This document shows positions 7,183-15,898 of a stretch of 28,664 bases of DNA, piece by piece. A program made the translations under genes and the position numbers. Source of the DNA: Bacteroidetes bacterium UBA4414 (GTDB lineage Bacteria; Bacteroidota; Bacteroidia; Chitinophagales; Chitinophagaceae). The stretch spans positions 15,234 through 43,897 of the forward strand of contig DGQM01000002.1 of assembly GCA_002389765.1 (NCBI GenBank), given 5' to 3'. The number at the start of each line of letters is the position of its first letter. The first letter of the stretch is position 1. The notes beneath the pieces are model-generated. The model made no database searches. It saw only the letters and a program-made list of their open reading frames with translations, and had not been told where the DNA came from.

Positions 7183-8598
7183 ATGGCAGAGATTCTGCAA
7201 AAGGTAATTGAAGAAAACAGGCAAGGTGAAGCTTATGCCCCGTTTGCCGAAGACCCGAATGCATACAGTAAGAAATTTTATATAGAAAGTTATGGCTGCC
7301 AGATGAACTTCAGCGATAGCGAAATCGTAGCATCCATCCTTCACGAAGAGGGCTTTGGCGCTACCCGCAATCTGGAAGAGGCCAACCTGATATTTATTAA
7401 TACCTGCTCTATCCGCGAAAAGGCAGAGCAGACAGTGCGCAACCGCCTGCAGGCTTTCAAAAAGATGAAAGACGAACAACCCGGTATGCTGATAGGTGTA
7501 CTTGGCTGTATGGCAGAACGCCTGAAAGCCAAGTTTCTGGAAGAAGAGAAGCTGGTAGATATAGTAGTAGGCCCAGATGCCTACCGCAGCCTGCCAGGTT
7601 TGATAACCGAAGCCGAAGGCGGACAAAAAACAGTAAACGTACTGCTGAGCCGCGAGGAAACGTATGCCGACATCTCCCCTGTCCGTTTGGATAGCAATGG
7701 CGTTACGGCATTTGTAAGCATCATGCGCGGTTGCAACAATATGTGTACTTTCTGTGTAGTGCCTTTCACACGTGGCCGCGAACGCAGCCGCGATGCAGAG
7801 AGCATTGTTGCAGAGTGTCAGGATTTGTTCAATCGTGGTTTCCGCGAGGTTACATTGCTCGGTCAGAATGTAGATAGTTATTACTACACCACAACAGACG
7901 GTACAGAAATCACTTTCGGTAAGCTACTGGAAATGGTTGCACTGGTATCGCCACTGTTGCGCGTTCGTTTCAGTACATCGCATCCTAAAGACATTACGGA
8001 CGATGTGCTGCATACAATGGCCAAATACGAAAACATCTGCGAATACATACACCTGCCTGTGCAGAGCGGTAATACCCGTATCCTGCAACACATGAACCGC
8101 ACGTATACACGCGAGTGGTATCTGGCAAAAGTGAAACGCATCCGCGAAATAATGCCTGATTGCGGTTTGAGCACCGACGTTATCAGCGGCTTCTGCAGCG
8201 AAACCGAAGAAGAACACCAGGACACAGTCAGCCTGATGGAAATTGTACGTTTCGATATGGCATACATGTTCTCTTACAGCGAGCGCCCGGGTACACTGGC
8301 TGCACGCCGTTACGAAGACGATGTACCCGATGATGTGAAGAAACGCAGGCTGGAAGAAATCATCAATCTGCAAAACAAACACTCTCGCGAAAGCTACCAG
8401 AACGATATAGGCAAAACTTTCAAAGTACTGATTGAAGGTGATAGCAAGCGCAGCGATATGGATTGGTGCGGACGCAATTCGCAAAATAAAATGATGGTTT
8501 TCCCTAAAGGAAACTACCAATTGCAAAAAGGCGACTATGTAAACGTAAAAGTCAATACAGCAACATCTGCTACATTGATTGGCGAAATAGTTGATTAA
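7183..8598 (+). CDS. miaB: tRNA-2-methylthio-N6-dimethylallyladenosine synthase MiaB
   Basis: A radical-SAM methylthiotransferase of 471 residues that adds the 2-methylthio group to i6A37 of tRNAs reading UNN codons. The N-terminal MTTase domain has the three cysteines for the auxiliary [4Fe-4S] cluster (Cys39 in YGCQMN, Cys75 in NTCSIREKAE, Cys109 in GCMAE). The radical-SAM CxxxCxxC is Cys184, Cys188 and Cys191 (RGCNNMCTFC). VPFTRGRERSR and the STSHPKD segment are typical. A TRAM RNA-binding domain occupies about the last 65 residues. Length is as expected for MiaB, and the NTCSIREKAE signature separates it from RimO and MtaB. It heads a plus-strand cluster continuing into the sigma-54 activator, lptE and secG. 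Confidence 0.97.
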   Translation: MAEILQKVIEENRQGEAYAPFAEDPNAYSKKFYIESYGCQMNFSDSEIVASILHEEGFGATRNLEEANLIFINTCSIREKAEQTVRNRLQAFKKMKDEQPGMLIGVLGCMAERLKAKFLEEEKLVDIVVGPDAYRSLPGLITEAEGGQKTVNVLLSREETYADISPVRLDSNGVTAFVSIMRGCNNMCTFCVVPFTRGRERSRDAESIVAECQDLFNRGFREVTLLGQNVDSYYYTTTDGTEITFGKLLEMVALVSPLLRVRFSTSHPKDITDDVLHTMAKYENICEYIHLPVQSGNTRILQHMNRTYTREWYLAKVKRIREIMPDCGLSTDVISGFCSETEEEHQDTVSLMEIVRFDMAYMFSYSERPGTLAARRYEDDVPDDVKKRRLEEIINLQNKHSRESYQNDIGKTFKVLIEGDSKRSDMDWCGRNSQNKMMVFPKGNYQLQKGDYVNVKVNTATSATLIGEIVD

Positions 8599-8658
8599 AA
8601 AAACAGTCATGAAACAAGTACTCAATACTTTCTACTCATGACTTTCGACTGAAAAACA

Positions 8659-9936
8659 ATGGAGAATCAAAGCATAAAAAACAGGTTTGGCATTATAGGC
8701 AATACGCCTGCGCTGAACCATGCATTGGATACTGCTGTGCAGGTAGCCGCTACAGACCTCTCGGTACTGATAGCCGGTGAAAGCGGTGTGGGTAAAGAAG
8801 CATTTTCCAATATCATACATGCACTATCATCACGCAAACACAACCCTTTCATAGCTGTAAACTGCGGTGCCATACCCGAAGGCACTATTGATAGTGAACT
8901 CTTTGGTCACGAAAAAGGTTCGTTTACTGGTGCGGTAGATGCCCGCAAGGGTTATTTCGAAACCGTAAATGGTGGCACCATATTTCTGGATGAAATAGGC
9001 GAAATGCCGCTTGGCACGCAGGCGCGCTTATTGCGTGTATTGGAAACAGGTGAATTCATACGTGTCGGTTCTTCCAAAGTACAGAAGACAGATGTACGTG
9101 TAATAGCAGCTACCAACCGCGATTTGCTGGAACATGCACAAAACGGCAAGTTTCGCGAAGACTTGTATTACCGCCTCAGCACTGTACCTATACGCGTACC
9201 TGCGCTTAGGGACAGGAAAGAAGACATTCCCCTGCTGTTCCGCAAATTCACTTCAGACTTTGCAGAGCGTTATAAAACGCAATCTGTTCAACTCGATGCA
9301 AATGCACAGCAAATGCTGATGAACTACCCGTGGCCGGGTAATGTGCGCGAGTTAAAAAATATTGCAGAACAGATTTCAGTACTAAGTACAGATAAAATGC
9401 TTACGGCTGATGCACTGCAACGCTTCCTGCCACAGAATACGGGCAACAGAGGTCTTGCATTGGTGCAACCTGCGGGCGTACCGATACCTAGTCCCAATGC
9501 AGCATCTTCATCATCAGATTTCAACTCTACAGAGCGCGATATACTATACAAACTGTTTTTCGAGTTAAAGAAAGACATGACAGAGATAAAACAGATGCTA
9601 TTCAATATGGGGCATCAGGGCACAGGTTTTTCACCTGTTACAATGCCCGATGCTGCTACGTCTATAGTACCTGCTTATGATGTTTCTTCTCCGATAGAGC
9701 CAATTGTTACACCGGTTAATGCACCGATAGTACTGCACACGTCAAACAACGGTGCAGGTACAGTAGACCATCACGAAGATGTAGAAGAATCGTTGATGCT
9801 GGCGGATAGGGAGAAGGAGTTCATCATCAAATCGCTGAAAAAGCACAAAGGCCGCCGCCGCGATGCTGCTAACGAATTGGGCATTTCAGAACGTACGCTA
9901 TACAGAAAGATTAAAGAATACGATATCAAAGATTAA
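8659..9936 (+). CDS. Sigma-54 activator (AAA+ enhancer-binding protein) without receiver domain
   Basis: A 425-residue bacterial enhancer-binding protein. The AAA+ domain begins almost at the N-terminus: Walker A GESGVGKE (40-47), the sigma-54 contact loop GSFTGA (87-92), Walker B GGTIFLDEIG (105-114), FREDLYYRL (165-173) and WPGNVREL. No receiver, GAF or PAS domain precedes it, so control must come from another protein or from expression level. After the AAA+ core is a low-complexity Pro/Ser/Thr/Val-rich linker (about 265-370). The C-terminal Fis-type helix-turn-helix includes RRRDAANELGISERTLYRK. It stimulates open complex formation by sigma-54 RNA polymerase. It lies 60 bases after miaB and 18 before the lptE ATG, so it is probably co-transcribed with lptE. 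Its targets are unknown. Confidence 0.93.
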   Translation: MENQSIKNRFGIIGNTPALNHALDTAVQVAATDLSVLIAGESGVGKEAFSNIIHALSSRKHNPFIAVNCGAIPEGTIDSELFGHEKGSFTGAVDARKGYFETVNGGTIFLDEIGEMPLGTQARLLRVLETGEFIRVGSSKVQKTDVRVIAATNRDLLEHAQNGKFREDLYYRLSTVPIRVPALRDRKEDIPLLFRKFTSDFAERYKTQSVQLDANAQQMLMNYPWPGNVRELKNIAEQISVLSTDKMLTADALQRFLPQNTGNRGLALVQPAGVPIPSPNAASSSSDFNSTERDILYKLFFELKKDMTEIKQMLFNMGHQGTGFSPVTMPDAATSIVPAYDVSSPIEPIVTPVNAPIVLHTSNNGAGTVDHHEDVEESLMLADREKEFIIKSLKKHKGRRRDAANELGISERTLYRKIKEYDIKD

Positions 9937-9954
9937 TTTTACGGAGTGGTTATC

Positions 9955-10452
9955 ATGCGCAGATTATTAATACTTATTCTTCCTGTCCTGTTGCTATGCA
10001 GTGGCTGTGGCGTATACAGCTTCACCGGTGCAAGTATCGAAGGCAAGTCGATTAATATACATACGTTCGATAACCGTGCACGCAACGTAGTCCCTAGTCT
10101 CAGCCCAAATCTTACTTCAAAAATCCGTGCCCGTATCCTCACCCAAACAGGCCTTACACCTGTTGCCGTAGGCGAGGCCGATTATGATATTACAGGCACT
10201 ATTACAGGGTATGAAGTAACTGTTTCAGGCGTTGCCAATACACAACAGGCTACTCAAAACAGACTTACCATTACGCTGTCTGTAGTATTTAAAAATAAGC
10301 TCAATGAAAAGGCAGATTTTACCCAGACATTCAGTCGATTTGCAGACTTTCCTGCATCTCAAACGGTAGAGGCAGTAGAATCTTCTTTGATGGAAACGAT
10401 AGGAAATCAGTTGGCAGACGATATTTTTAATAAAGCATTTGTAAATTGGTAG
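9955..10452 (+). CDS. lptE: LptE-family LPS-assembly lipoprotein
   Basis: A 165-residue lipoprotein whose signal peptide ends in a lipobox (LLLCSGC), then GVYSFTGASIEGKSINIHTF. This matches the Bacteroidota LptE family, the outer-membrane lipoprotein that plugs the LptD barrel and delivers lipopolysaccharide to the cell surface. An alternating strand pattern and a C-terminal amphipathic helix (ETIGNQLADDIFNKAFVNW) fit. I place the start at the ATG at 9955 rather than the in-frame GTG at 9946, because ACGGAG at 9941-9946 is then a well-spaced ribosome binding site and the signal peptide begins with MRR. It sits between the sigma-54 activator and the TPR protein, 17 bases before the latter. Confidence 0.85.
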   Translation: MRRLLILILPVLLLCSGCGVYSFTGASIEGKSINIHTFDNRARNVVPSLSPNLTSKIRARILTQTGLTPVAVGEADYDITGTITGYEVTVSGVANTQQATQNRLTITLSVVFKNKLNEKADFTQTFSRFADFPASQTVEAVESSLMETIGNQLADDIFNKAFVNW

Positions 10453-10469
10453 TAGTTTTACGCTGAAAC

Positions 10470-11528
10470 ATGATTACATCTTCTTCCATACAATATATAT
10501 CGCAGGTACTGGCAGAGCCGCAGAATATTTCAGATGCAGATGCTGAAAGCATATCGGCTTTGATAGAAACTTATCCGTATTTTGTACCCGCTAGGTATAT
10601 GGATGCAGCCAACAAACATAAGAAAGAGCCTTACAACAACCCGATGATGTCGGCTATGCAGTTGTATATGAGCAACTGGCTTATGTATTGTCAGTTTTTG
10701 CAAACTGCCATGAATGGTGCAGATGTAGCTGTACCCGCAGCCTCACAATCGGTGGAAGCACAACCTCAACCTGAAACTGTTACAGCACCTGTTGCAGAAG
10801 AAGTAATTGCAGTAGAAGAACCTGTAGTGATAGTAGAAGATGCTGTCCAGTTTGTAGAAGAACCGGAATTGGCAGAAATTGAAGCCAACGTTGTTGAAGA
10901 AGTAGTTATTCCCGAACAGGAAGAAATAAATGTGGTAGAAGAAACGGAAGCATTTGTAACACCTGAACCTGTTGCAGTAGTTCCAGAGCCGCTTTATACG
11001 CAAAAGAAACCTGTTGCCGCAGAAGATGATTATCAGCCTGAAACTGACGAATCTTTCATCCTGCCGGTATATACTGAAGACTACTTCCTGCATCAAGGTA
11101 TGCAGGTATCAAATAAAATACCTGAAGACCTGCCGGGCAAAGAGGTATCACCTGCAGATGAAGCAAAATCGTTGATGGTGGTTATGAGCTTCTCTGAATG
11201 GCTGGTTTATTTCAAAAGGCGCAAAGAGCAGGAAAAAGAAGAAGTAGAAGGCCAGAGGGCAGTAAAAACTATGTGGCAAAAGGAAAAGCTGGCTGCCGCG
11301 TTGGAAGAAGAAAACGAGGAAATACCTGAAAAAGTCTTTGAAATGGCGGTCAACTCCATTACCAAAGAAGACGATCTGGTAAGCGAAAGCCTCGCAGAAA
11401 TCTATTCAAAACAAGGCAAATTTGATAAAGCGATAGAAATGTATCGCAAATTAAGTTTGCGCAATCCGCAAAAAAAGGCTTATTTTGCCCGGAAAATTGA
11501 GGTTCTCCTAAAAGAAAAACAATCATGA
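10470..11528 (+). CDS. Acidic linker protein with C-terminal TPR motif
   Basis: A 352-residue protein with no signal peptide. The N-terminal helical part (about 1-85; SALIETYPYFVPARYMDA) recalls other proteins found between lptE and secG in Bacteroidota. Residues 90-190 form a low-complexity Glu/Val/Pro/Ala-rich region, probably disordered. A charged helix (about 235-280, rich in Lys and Glu) follows. One or two tetratricopeptide-like helices close the protein (DDLVSESLAEIYSKQGKFDKAIEMYRKLSLRNP pattern, quoted here by its ends: SESLAEIYSKQGKFDKAIEM and YRKLSLRNP). TPR motifs bind protein partners; the partner is unknown. The stop codon overlaps the secG start by four bases (ATGA at 11525-11528), indicating translational coupling. 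Confidence 0.85.
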   Translation: MITSSSIQYISQVLAEPQNISDADAESISALIETYPYFVPARYMDAANKHKKEPYNNPMMSAMQLYMSNWLMYCQFLQTAMNGADVAVPAASQSVEAQPQPETVTAPVAEEVIAVEEPVVIVEDAVQFVEEPELAEIEANVVEEVVIPEQEEINVVEETEAFVTPEPVAVVPEPLYTQKKPVAAEDDYQPETDESFILPVYTEDYFLHQGMQVSNKIPEDLPGKEVSPADEAKSLMVVMSFSEWLVYFKRRKEQEKEEVEGQRAVKTMWQKEKLAAALEEENEEIPEKVFEMAVNSITKEDDLVSESLAEIYSKQGKFDKAIEMYRKLSLRNPQKKAYFARKIEVLLKEKQS

Positions 11529-11845
11529 TATCATTCGTAACCATACTTATTATACTGGCTTGTGTAGTTCTGGCATTCTTTGTACTTATCCAAAACCCAA
11601 AAGGTGGTGGCCTTGCAGGTAGCTTCGGTAGCCTCGGCAATCAGGTAATGGGCGTAAAGCAATCTACAGACGTGATGGAAAAAGGTACATGGGGTTCTAT
11701 GGCTATCATAGCTGCGCTGTGTTTGGTTGCTGTTACCTTCTACACTACGCCTAAAGAAGTAAAAGATATGCAAAAGCAAAAATCTGGCGCTCCTGCTCAG
11801 CAGCAGCAGCAAGCACCGGCAGCTCCTGCTAATGGCGGCAAATAA
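11525..11845 (+). CDS. secG: Preprotein translocase subunit SecG
   Basis: A 106-residue SecG homologue: an N-terminal membrane helix (ISFVTILIILACVVLAFFVL), the conserved cytosolic loop IQNPKGGGLAGSFG and a second membrane helix (about 57-74). SecG associates with SecYE and aids SecA-driven protein export. The C-terminal tail is extended and low in complexity, with five consecutive glutamines and Ala/Pro repeats encoded by CAG units. The start overlaps the preceding stop codon by four bases. A terminator hairpin lies 26 bases after the stop codon, so the lptE-secG transcript probably ends here at least in part. Confidence 0.93.
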   Translation: MISFVTILIILACVVLAFFVLIQNPKGGGLAGSFGSLGNQVMGVKQSTDVMEKGTWGSMAIIAALCLVAVTFYTTPKEVKDMQKQKSGAPAQQQQQAPAAPANGGK

Positions 11846-11871
11846 TTAAGCTAAAAATATTTTACTATACC

Positions 11872-11908
11872 ATACCTGCTCTGTAATATTGAGCAGGTAT
11901 TTTTTATT
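11872..11908 (+). terminator. Rho-independent terminator between secG and mltG
   Basis: ATACCTGCTC (11872-11881) pairs perfectly with GAGCAGGTAT (11891-11900) around a nine-base loop and is followed by TTTTTATTT. The T tract ends one base before the mltG ATG at 11910. Either mltG is expressed by read-through or a promoter overlaps the hairpin. Confidence 0.85.
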
Positions 11909-11909
11909 T

Positions 11910-12923
11910 ATGCAGGGCAGAAAACTATTTATTACTATCGGGGCTATTATAGCTATGCTTGGCATGTTTGTAGCCTATCTTTTCTTGGGCAACAACAGCA
12001 GCAAGAAAGAACAGTACCTGTACATACCAACAGGTGCTAACTACGATACCGTTACGGCCATTCTGCATCGCGAACATATACTCAACAATAACTGGACTTT
12101 TGAGCAACTGGCAAAAATTGCCGGCTACCCGAAGAAGGTAAAACCCGGCAGGTATAAGATAACTGCGGGCATGAGCTCATATCGCATTGTACGCATGTTG
12201 CGCTCAGGCAGCCAATCACCTGTTAAACTGGTCATCAATAAACTGCGTACCAAACAAGACTTTGCCAACTTCGTAGCTGCCAATCTGGAGGTAAAATCCG
12301 ACAGCATTTTATACCTGCTAAACGATACCACATTTACCAAAGCGCACGATGTTGACACTAACACTGCTATGTGTCTTGTGGTGCCTGACACTTACGAATT
12401 TTACTGGAACACTACTGCCATCAAAGTGATGAATAAATTGGCAGCCAACTATAAAAAATTCTGGAACGATAATCGCCTGCAATTAGCTAAGGCTAAGAAC
12501 CTATCTGCCGATGAAGTAATAACCATTGCTGCCATTGTAGAGGAAGAAACCAATATGGAAGGCGATAAAGGCAACATAGCCAGTGTATACATCAACAGGC
12601 TAAAGATTGGCATGCCACTGCAAGCCGACCCTACCGTTAAATTTGCCATCGGCGATTTCAGCATCAAACGCATCACGGGCAATCACATAACGGTAGTATC
12701 TCCTTACAACACCTACAAGAATACAGGCTTGCCTCCGGGCCCAATCTGCACACCGTCTAAGAAGACCATAGACGCCGTGCTGAATGCGCCTGATACCAAA
12801 TACCTCTACTTCTGCGCTAAGGAAGATTTTAGTGGCTACAGCAATTTTGCAGCTACATTAGCACAGCACCAGATAAATGCGAGGGCATATCAGCAGGCGT
12901 TAGATGCCAGAGGAATCAGATAG
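11910..12923 (+). CDS. mltG: Endolytic murein transglycosylase MltG (YceG-like)
   Basis: A 337-residue inner-membrane protein that cleaves nascent glycan strands and sets peptidoglycan chain length. One N-terminal membrane helix (about residues 6-26) leads into a LysM-like region (IPTGANYDTVTAIL to KPGRYKITAGMSSYRIVRML). The YceG catalytic domain follows, with IAAIVEEETNMEGD carrying the catalytic glutamate, ASVYINRL, MPLQADPTVKFAIG and VSPYNTYKNTGLPPGPI. Length fits the family. The in-frame TTG at 11889 is rejected as the start because it lies in the loop of the upstream terminator; the ATG at 11910 begins right after its T tract. The last bases overlap the longer reading of the unknown gene downstream. 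Confidence 0.95.
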   Translation: MQGRKLFITIGAIIAMLGMFVAYLFLGNNSSKKEQYLYIPTGANYDTVTAILHREHILNNNWTFEQLAKIAGYPKKVKPGRYKITAGMSSYRIVRMLRSGSQSPVKLVINKLRTKQDFANFVAANLEVKSDSILYLLNDTTFTKAHDVDTNTAMCLVVPDTYEFYWNTTAIKVMNKLAANYKKFWNDNRLQLAKAKNLSADEVITIAAIVEEETNMEGDKGNIASVYINRLKIGMPLQADPTVKFAIGDFSIKRITGNHITVVSPYNTYKNTGLPPGPICTPSKKTIDAVLNAPDTKYLYFCAKEDFSGYSNFAATLAQHQINARAYQQALDARGIR

Positions 12924-12957
12924 TTCAATCTCTAATAAACATACAAATGACGCCCGT

Positions 12958-13377
12958 ATGCTAAAGTGGTTCAACCTATTCTTTAAAAGGAAAATTAGTC
13001 CTTCTCAAATACAGGAACCAGAAATCGAACAGGAACGGCTTAATTGGAATGGGAGTAATTTTGAATTCCTTATACGCTTTGAAGACAATAAGGAACCAAC
13101 AATACCTGACGGTAAGCTATACGATGCAATTATGACCCCCAACAGCATGCAATGGGTCAAAATTGTAAAAGATGGTTGTGATTACTATAGAGTAGGAGAT
13201 GATGAATATTCGTACTCGTGGGAAATGATAGGCATTCAAATGGTTTTTAATGCAGAAGTTTCATACATAAAAGCTCATAAGATTGTATACGAGATAATTA
13301 ATAATCTTCGATACATAGGCACCAACGCAAGTTTGATAATAGTAGACAAAAGCGATAACAGACCAATAGTTTTCTAA
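12958..13377 (+). CDS. Unrecognised AT-rich cytosolic protein
   Basis: A 139-residue protein from the ATG at 12958 (MLKWFNLFFKRK). An in-frame ATG at 12904 would give 157 residues but overlaps mltG by 20 bases and adds a polar Ser/Asn stretch, so I prefer the shorter form without certainty. It has no signal peptide or membrane segment. Seen in it are a basic N-terminus, an acidic middle, several aromatic residues (YYRVGDDEYSYSWEM) and a C-terminal alpha/beta pattern (YIKAHKIVYEIINNLRYIG, then ASLIIVDKS). I recognise no family. One counted 60-base line (13201-13260) has 35% GC, lower than mltG. It follows mltG closely on the same strand but shows no functional link. It could be a recently acquired gene. 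Confidence 0.6.
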   Translation: MLKWFNLFFKRKISPSQIQEPEIEQERLNWNGSNFEFLIRFEDNKEPTIPDGKLYDAIMTPNSMQWVKIVKDGCDYYRVGDDEYSYSWEMIGIQMVFNAEVSYIKAHKIVYEIINNLRYIGTNASLIIVDKSDNRPIVF

Positions 13378-13411
13378 AACCATCGTCCATTAATTTAATA
13401 ACCTTCTTACT

Positions 13412-13573
13412 CTACTCCATATTATACGTCTGCCTGTCTTTTTTGAAGTATACCGCATAATAAACCGCCAGTACAAATATCCCTCAGCCAAACAGGCCTG
13501 CTGCGTATGGTCTTAAATCTATATCATTAAACTCCCCAGCATACATGTACTGTTTGCCAATATCAAAAAGCAT
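13412..13573 (-). pseudogene. Remnant of a paralogue of the 15899-16288 membrane gene
   Basis: Read on the minus strand from 13573, this encodes 53 residues that match the C-terminal half of the intact gene at 15899-16288. From GEFND to the end, 34 of 41 positions are identical, including the shared ending VYYAVYFKKDRQTYNM. The copy has an in-frame TGA at 13486-13484, where the intact gene has Ser, and lacks the N-terminal half. At base level the first 51 bases from the stop codon differ at only three positions. It lies in the same orientation as the intact copy, on the other side of the T9SS gene. It is best read as a decayed duplicate; a sequencing error could explain the TGA but not the missing half. 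Confidence 0.85.
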
Positions 13574-13642
13574 TGAACGAGCGCGGCATACATTAATCTA
13601 TTTTTAATTCGGCCTTGCTTATATTAGCTTACACATTGTACT

Positions 13643-15898
13643 ATGAACGCTAAGCACCTGACCATATTATGCCTCATACTACTTCTGCCAATAATAGTAC
13701 TTGCCCAGAAACAAGATTATAACTGGTGCTACGGTAATAATAGACGTGTATACTTTGGTGCTGCACCCATCATTTCCCTATCTAATTCTTCCATCTTAGC
13801 AAAAGAACATTGTGCTACAGTAAGTGATAATACAACAGGCAGCCTGCTTTTCTATACAGACGGTGTGAAAGTGTGGGACAGGAATAATAGCATAATGCCA
13901 AATGGCAATGGCATAGGTTCTGACACTACAGGCACCTCTGCACAAGGCAGTGTTATAGCATGCAACTTGGCCGATACAGACAAGTACTTCATATTTACGG
14001 TAGAACCCAACAGTGGCAACCCCAATGTAAGAGGACAATTGGCATACACTGTTGTTGATATGAAACTAAATGGGGGCTTAGGCGATGTTGATCTGAGTCT
14101 GAAAAGCATACCACTTAAAGACTCATTATCCGAATCATTAACACTGATTCCGGGGAATTGCTGTATTTGGTTGCTAGCCCACTCTATTCTGAAAGATTCA
14201 TTTTATGCCTTTAAAATAACAGCTGCCGGTATCAATACAACGCCCGTCGTATCTACTGGCGGCTATCAATACAAACACAATGGTGTTGGCTATATGAAAG
14301 CATCGCCCGATGGTAAAAAACTAGCTCTCAGCTCTGTTCAAAGTCCTGTACTAGGTAGCTTTCTAGCACTCCACGACTTTGATGTAAACACAGGTAAGGT
14401 AACGAACGGAATAATAATTGACGTTATTAATTACGATCTGGTCAATGCTTACTTTTATGCAATTGAGTTTTCGCCCAACGGTAGTAAGCTGTTTGTAAAT
14501 ATGCGTATACCCACTGTATACCAATACGATGTTAGTTTGGCTAATGCGACAGCTATCACAGCATCAAAAACTACCATTCCTACACCAGTATCTACAATCA
14601 GCAATGGTCTGCAATTAGGCCCGGACAATAATCTGTATATATCAGGTGGCCCTGCGTCTGTTTTAGGACAAATAACAAACCCCGATATGATGTATCCCGG
14701 GTGTACGTTCAATTCTCTGTATATGCTGAGTCCGCCAGATGTATATGGAGGAAACATTATTGGTTTACCACAAAAAGCGGGCTATGTAAATACCACATTT
14801 AAATCAAGCACAAAAAAAATAAGCACTTGTTTCAGTCAGCAAGTCACATTGTATGCGCCCAATGGTGCTACTAATATGCAATGGCAGGATGGTTCAGGTA
14901 ATGCATATTACACTACATCTGCATCCGGAATCTATTGGGTAAAGTCTGTTTCGGGTTGTGTAATAAATACAGATAGTTTCATAGTAGTAAATACAGATTT
15001 CAATTTCGATTTGGGTGATGATACTGCAATTTGTACTAACAAACCATTGCATTTTAAATACAATATTCCCAATGCTTCTTATCTATGGCAAGACGGCAAT
15101 ACATCAAACGAGTATAGTATAAAAGATGCAGGTACTTATAAACTGACAATAACAGTTGACGGCTGCACCAAAACAGATGAGATTAGAGTAGATATACAAG
15201 CACCGCCGACAATATCAATAGGCAACGATACTCTACTTTGCCCCGGCGATAGTATAGTATTGAGCATACCAGATACTTTCGCAATCCGTACATGGAGCAC
15301 TGGCAGCCACCAAAATTTTATCACCGCAAAAAACACCGGTAAGTATTCCGTAACCGTTGTTGAGGGTGTATGTACAGTTTCAGACGATATTTATATAGAA
15401 GTAATAGACCCATCCTTCTATCTGGGTGCCGATAGTGTTTTATGCAATAATCAAACATTAGTTTTAGTTGCAAAGTCCTTTCCCGGTAGCACATACGAAT
15501 GGTCTGATGGTAGTATAACAGATAAAATCGTTGTTACCACACCAGGTACTTACTATGTAAAAGCCACTAATAAATGTGGAGCGTTCAGTGATGAGATAAA
15601 TATCGGTTTTGAAAACTGCGAGTGTACGCCCATTATACCAAGCGCATTTACACCCAACAGAGATGGCAGAAATGATTATTTAAAGCCATACCTCAGTTGC
15701 GCAACTGCTTCCTACAAGTTTATTATAGTAAACAGATTCGGGCAGGAAGTATTCTCCAGTACAGACCCAATTCAAAAATGGGATGGTACACTAAATGGTA
15801 AAACATGCGATGTTGGCACATATTTCTATTTACTACAGATAAAAGGCCCTAAGAACAGGGAATTTTTGTTTAAAGGAGATATCACATTATTAAGATAG
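13643..15898 (+). CDS. T9SS type B secreted beta-propeller/Ig-like protein (gliding-motility-associated C-terminal domain)
   Basis: A 751-residue exported protein with a signal peptide (residues 1-21, ending IIVLAQ). Residues of about 25-390 look like a PD40/WD-type beta-propeller: repeated SPDGKKLALSS-, FSPNGSKLFVN- and GPDNNLYISGG-like blades. About 395-660 holds repeated Ig-like/PKD modules with recurring LGDDTAIC, IGNDTLLC and LGADSVLC openings and paired cysteines. The last 90 residues are a gliding-motility-associated C-terminal domain (IIPSAFTPNRDGRNDYLKP, VNRFGQEVF, WDGTLNGKTCDVGTYFYLL), the type B signal for type IX secretion across the outer membrane. It is probably surface-attached or secreted; its ligand is unknown. 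Its stop codon directly abuts the stop codon of the convergent gene at 15899. Confidence 0.93.
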   Translation: MNAKHLTILCLILLLPIIVLAQKQDYNWCYGNNRRVYFGAAPIISLSNSSILAKEHCATVSDNTTGSLLFYTDGVKVWDRNNSIMPNGNGIGSDTTGTSAQGSVIACNLADTDKYFIFTVEPNSGNPNVRGQLAYTVVDMKLNGGLGDVDLSLKSIPLKDSLSESLTLIPGNCCIWLLAHSILKDSFYAFKITAAGINTTPVVSTGGYQYKHNGVGYMKASPDGKKLALSSVQSPVLGSFLALHDFDVNTGKVTNGIIIDVINYDLVNAYFYAIEFSPNGSKLFVNMRIPTVYQYDVSLANATAITASKTTIPTPVSTISNGLQLGPDNNLYISGGPASVLGQITNPDMMYPGCTFNSLYMLSPPDVYGGNIIGLPQKAGYVNTTFKSSTKKISTCFSQQVTLYAPNGATNMQWQDGSGNAYYTTSASGIYWVKSVSGCVINTDSFIVVNTDFNFDLGDDTAICTNKPLHFKYNIPNASYLWQDGNTSNEYSIKDAGTYKLTITVDGCTKTDEIRVDIQAPPTISIGNDTLLCPGDSIVLSIPDTFAIRTWSTGSHQNFITAKNTGKYSVTVVEGVCTVSDDIYIEVIDPSFYLGADSVLCNNQTLVLVAKSFPGSTYEWSDGSITDKIVVTTPGTYYVKATNKCGAFSDEINIGFENCECTPIIPSAFTPNRDGRNDYLKPYLSCATASYKFIIVNRFGQEVFSSTDPIQKWDGTLNGKTCDVGTYFYLLQIKGPKNREFLFKGDITLLR

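Noticed and set aside
11800..11820. CAG repeat run in secG as a possible phase-variable tract
   Set aside because: Only five glutamine codons, in frame and in a tail where Ala/Pro/Gln richness is common; length changes by whole codons would not switch the gene off.
11889..11909. TTG start for MltG giving seven extra residues
   Set aside because: It starts in the loop and passes through the right arm of the secG terminator; the ATG at 11910 fits the membrane-helix N-terminus better.
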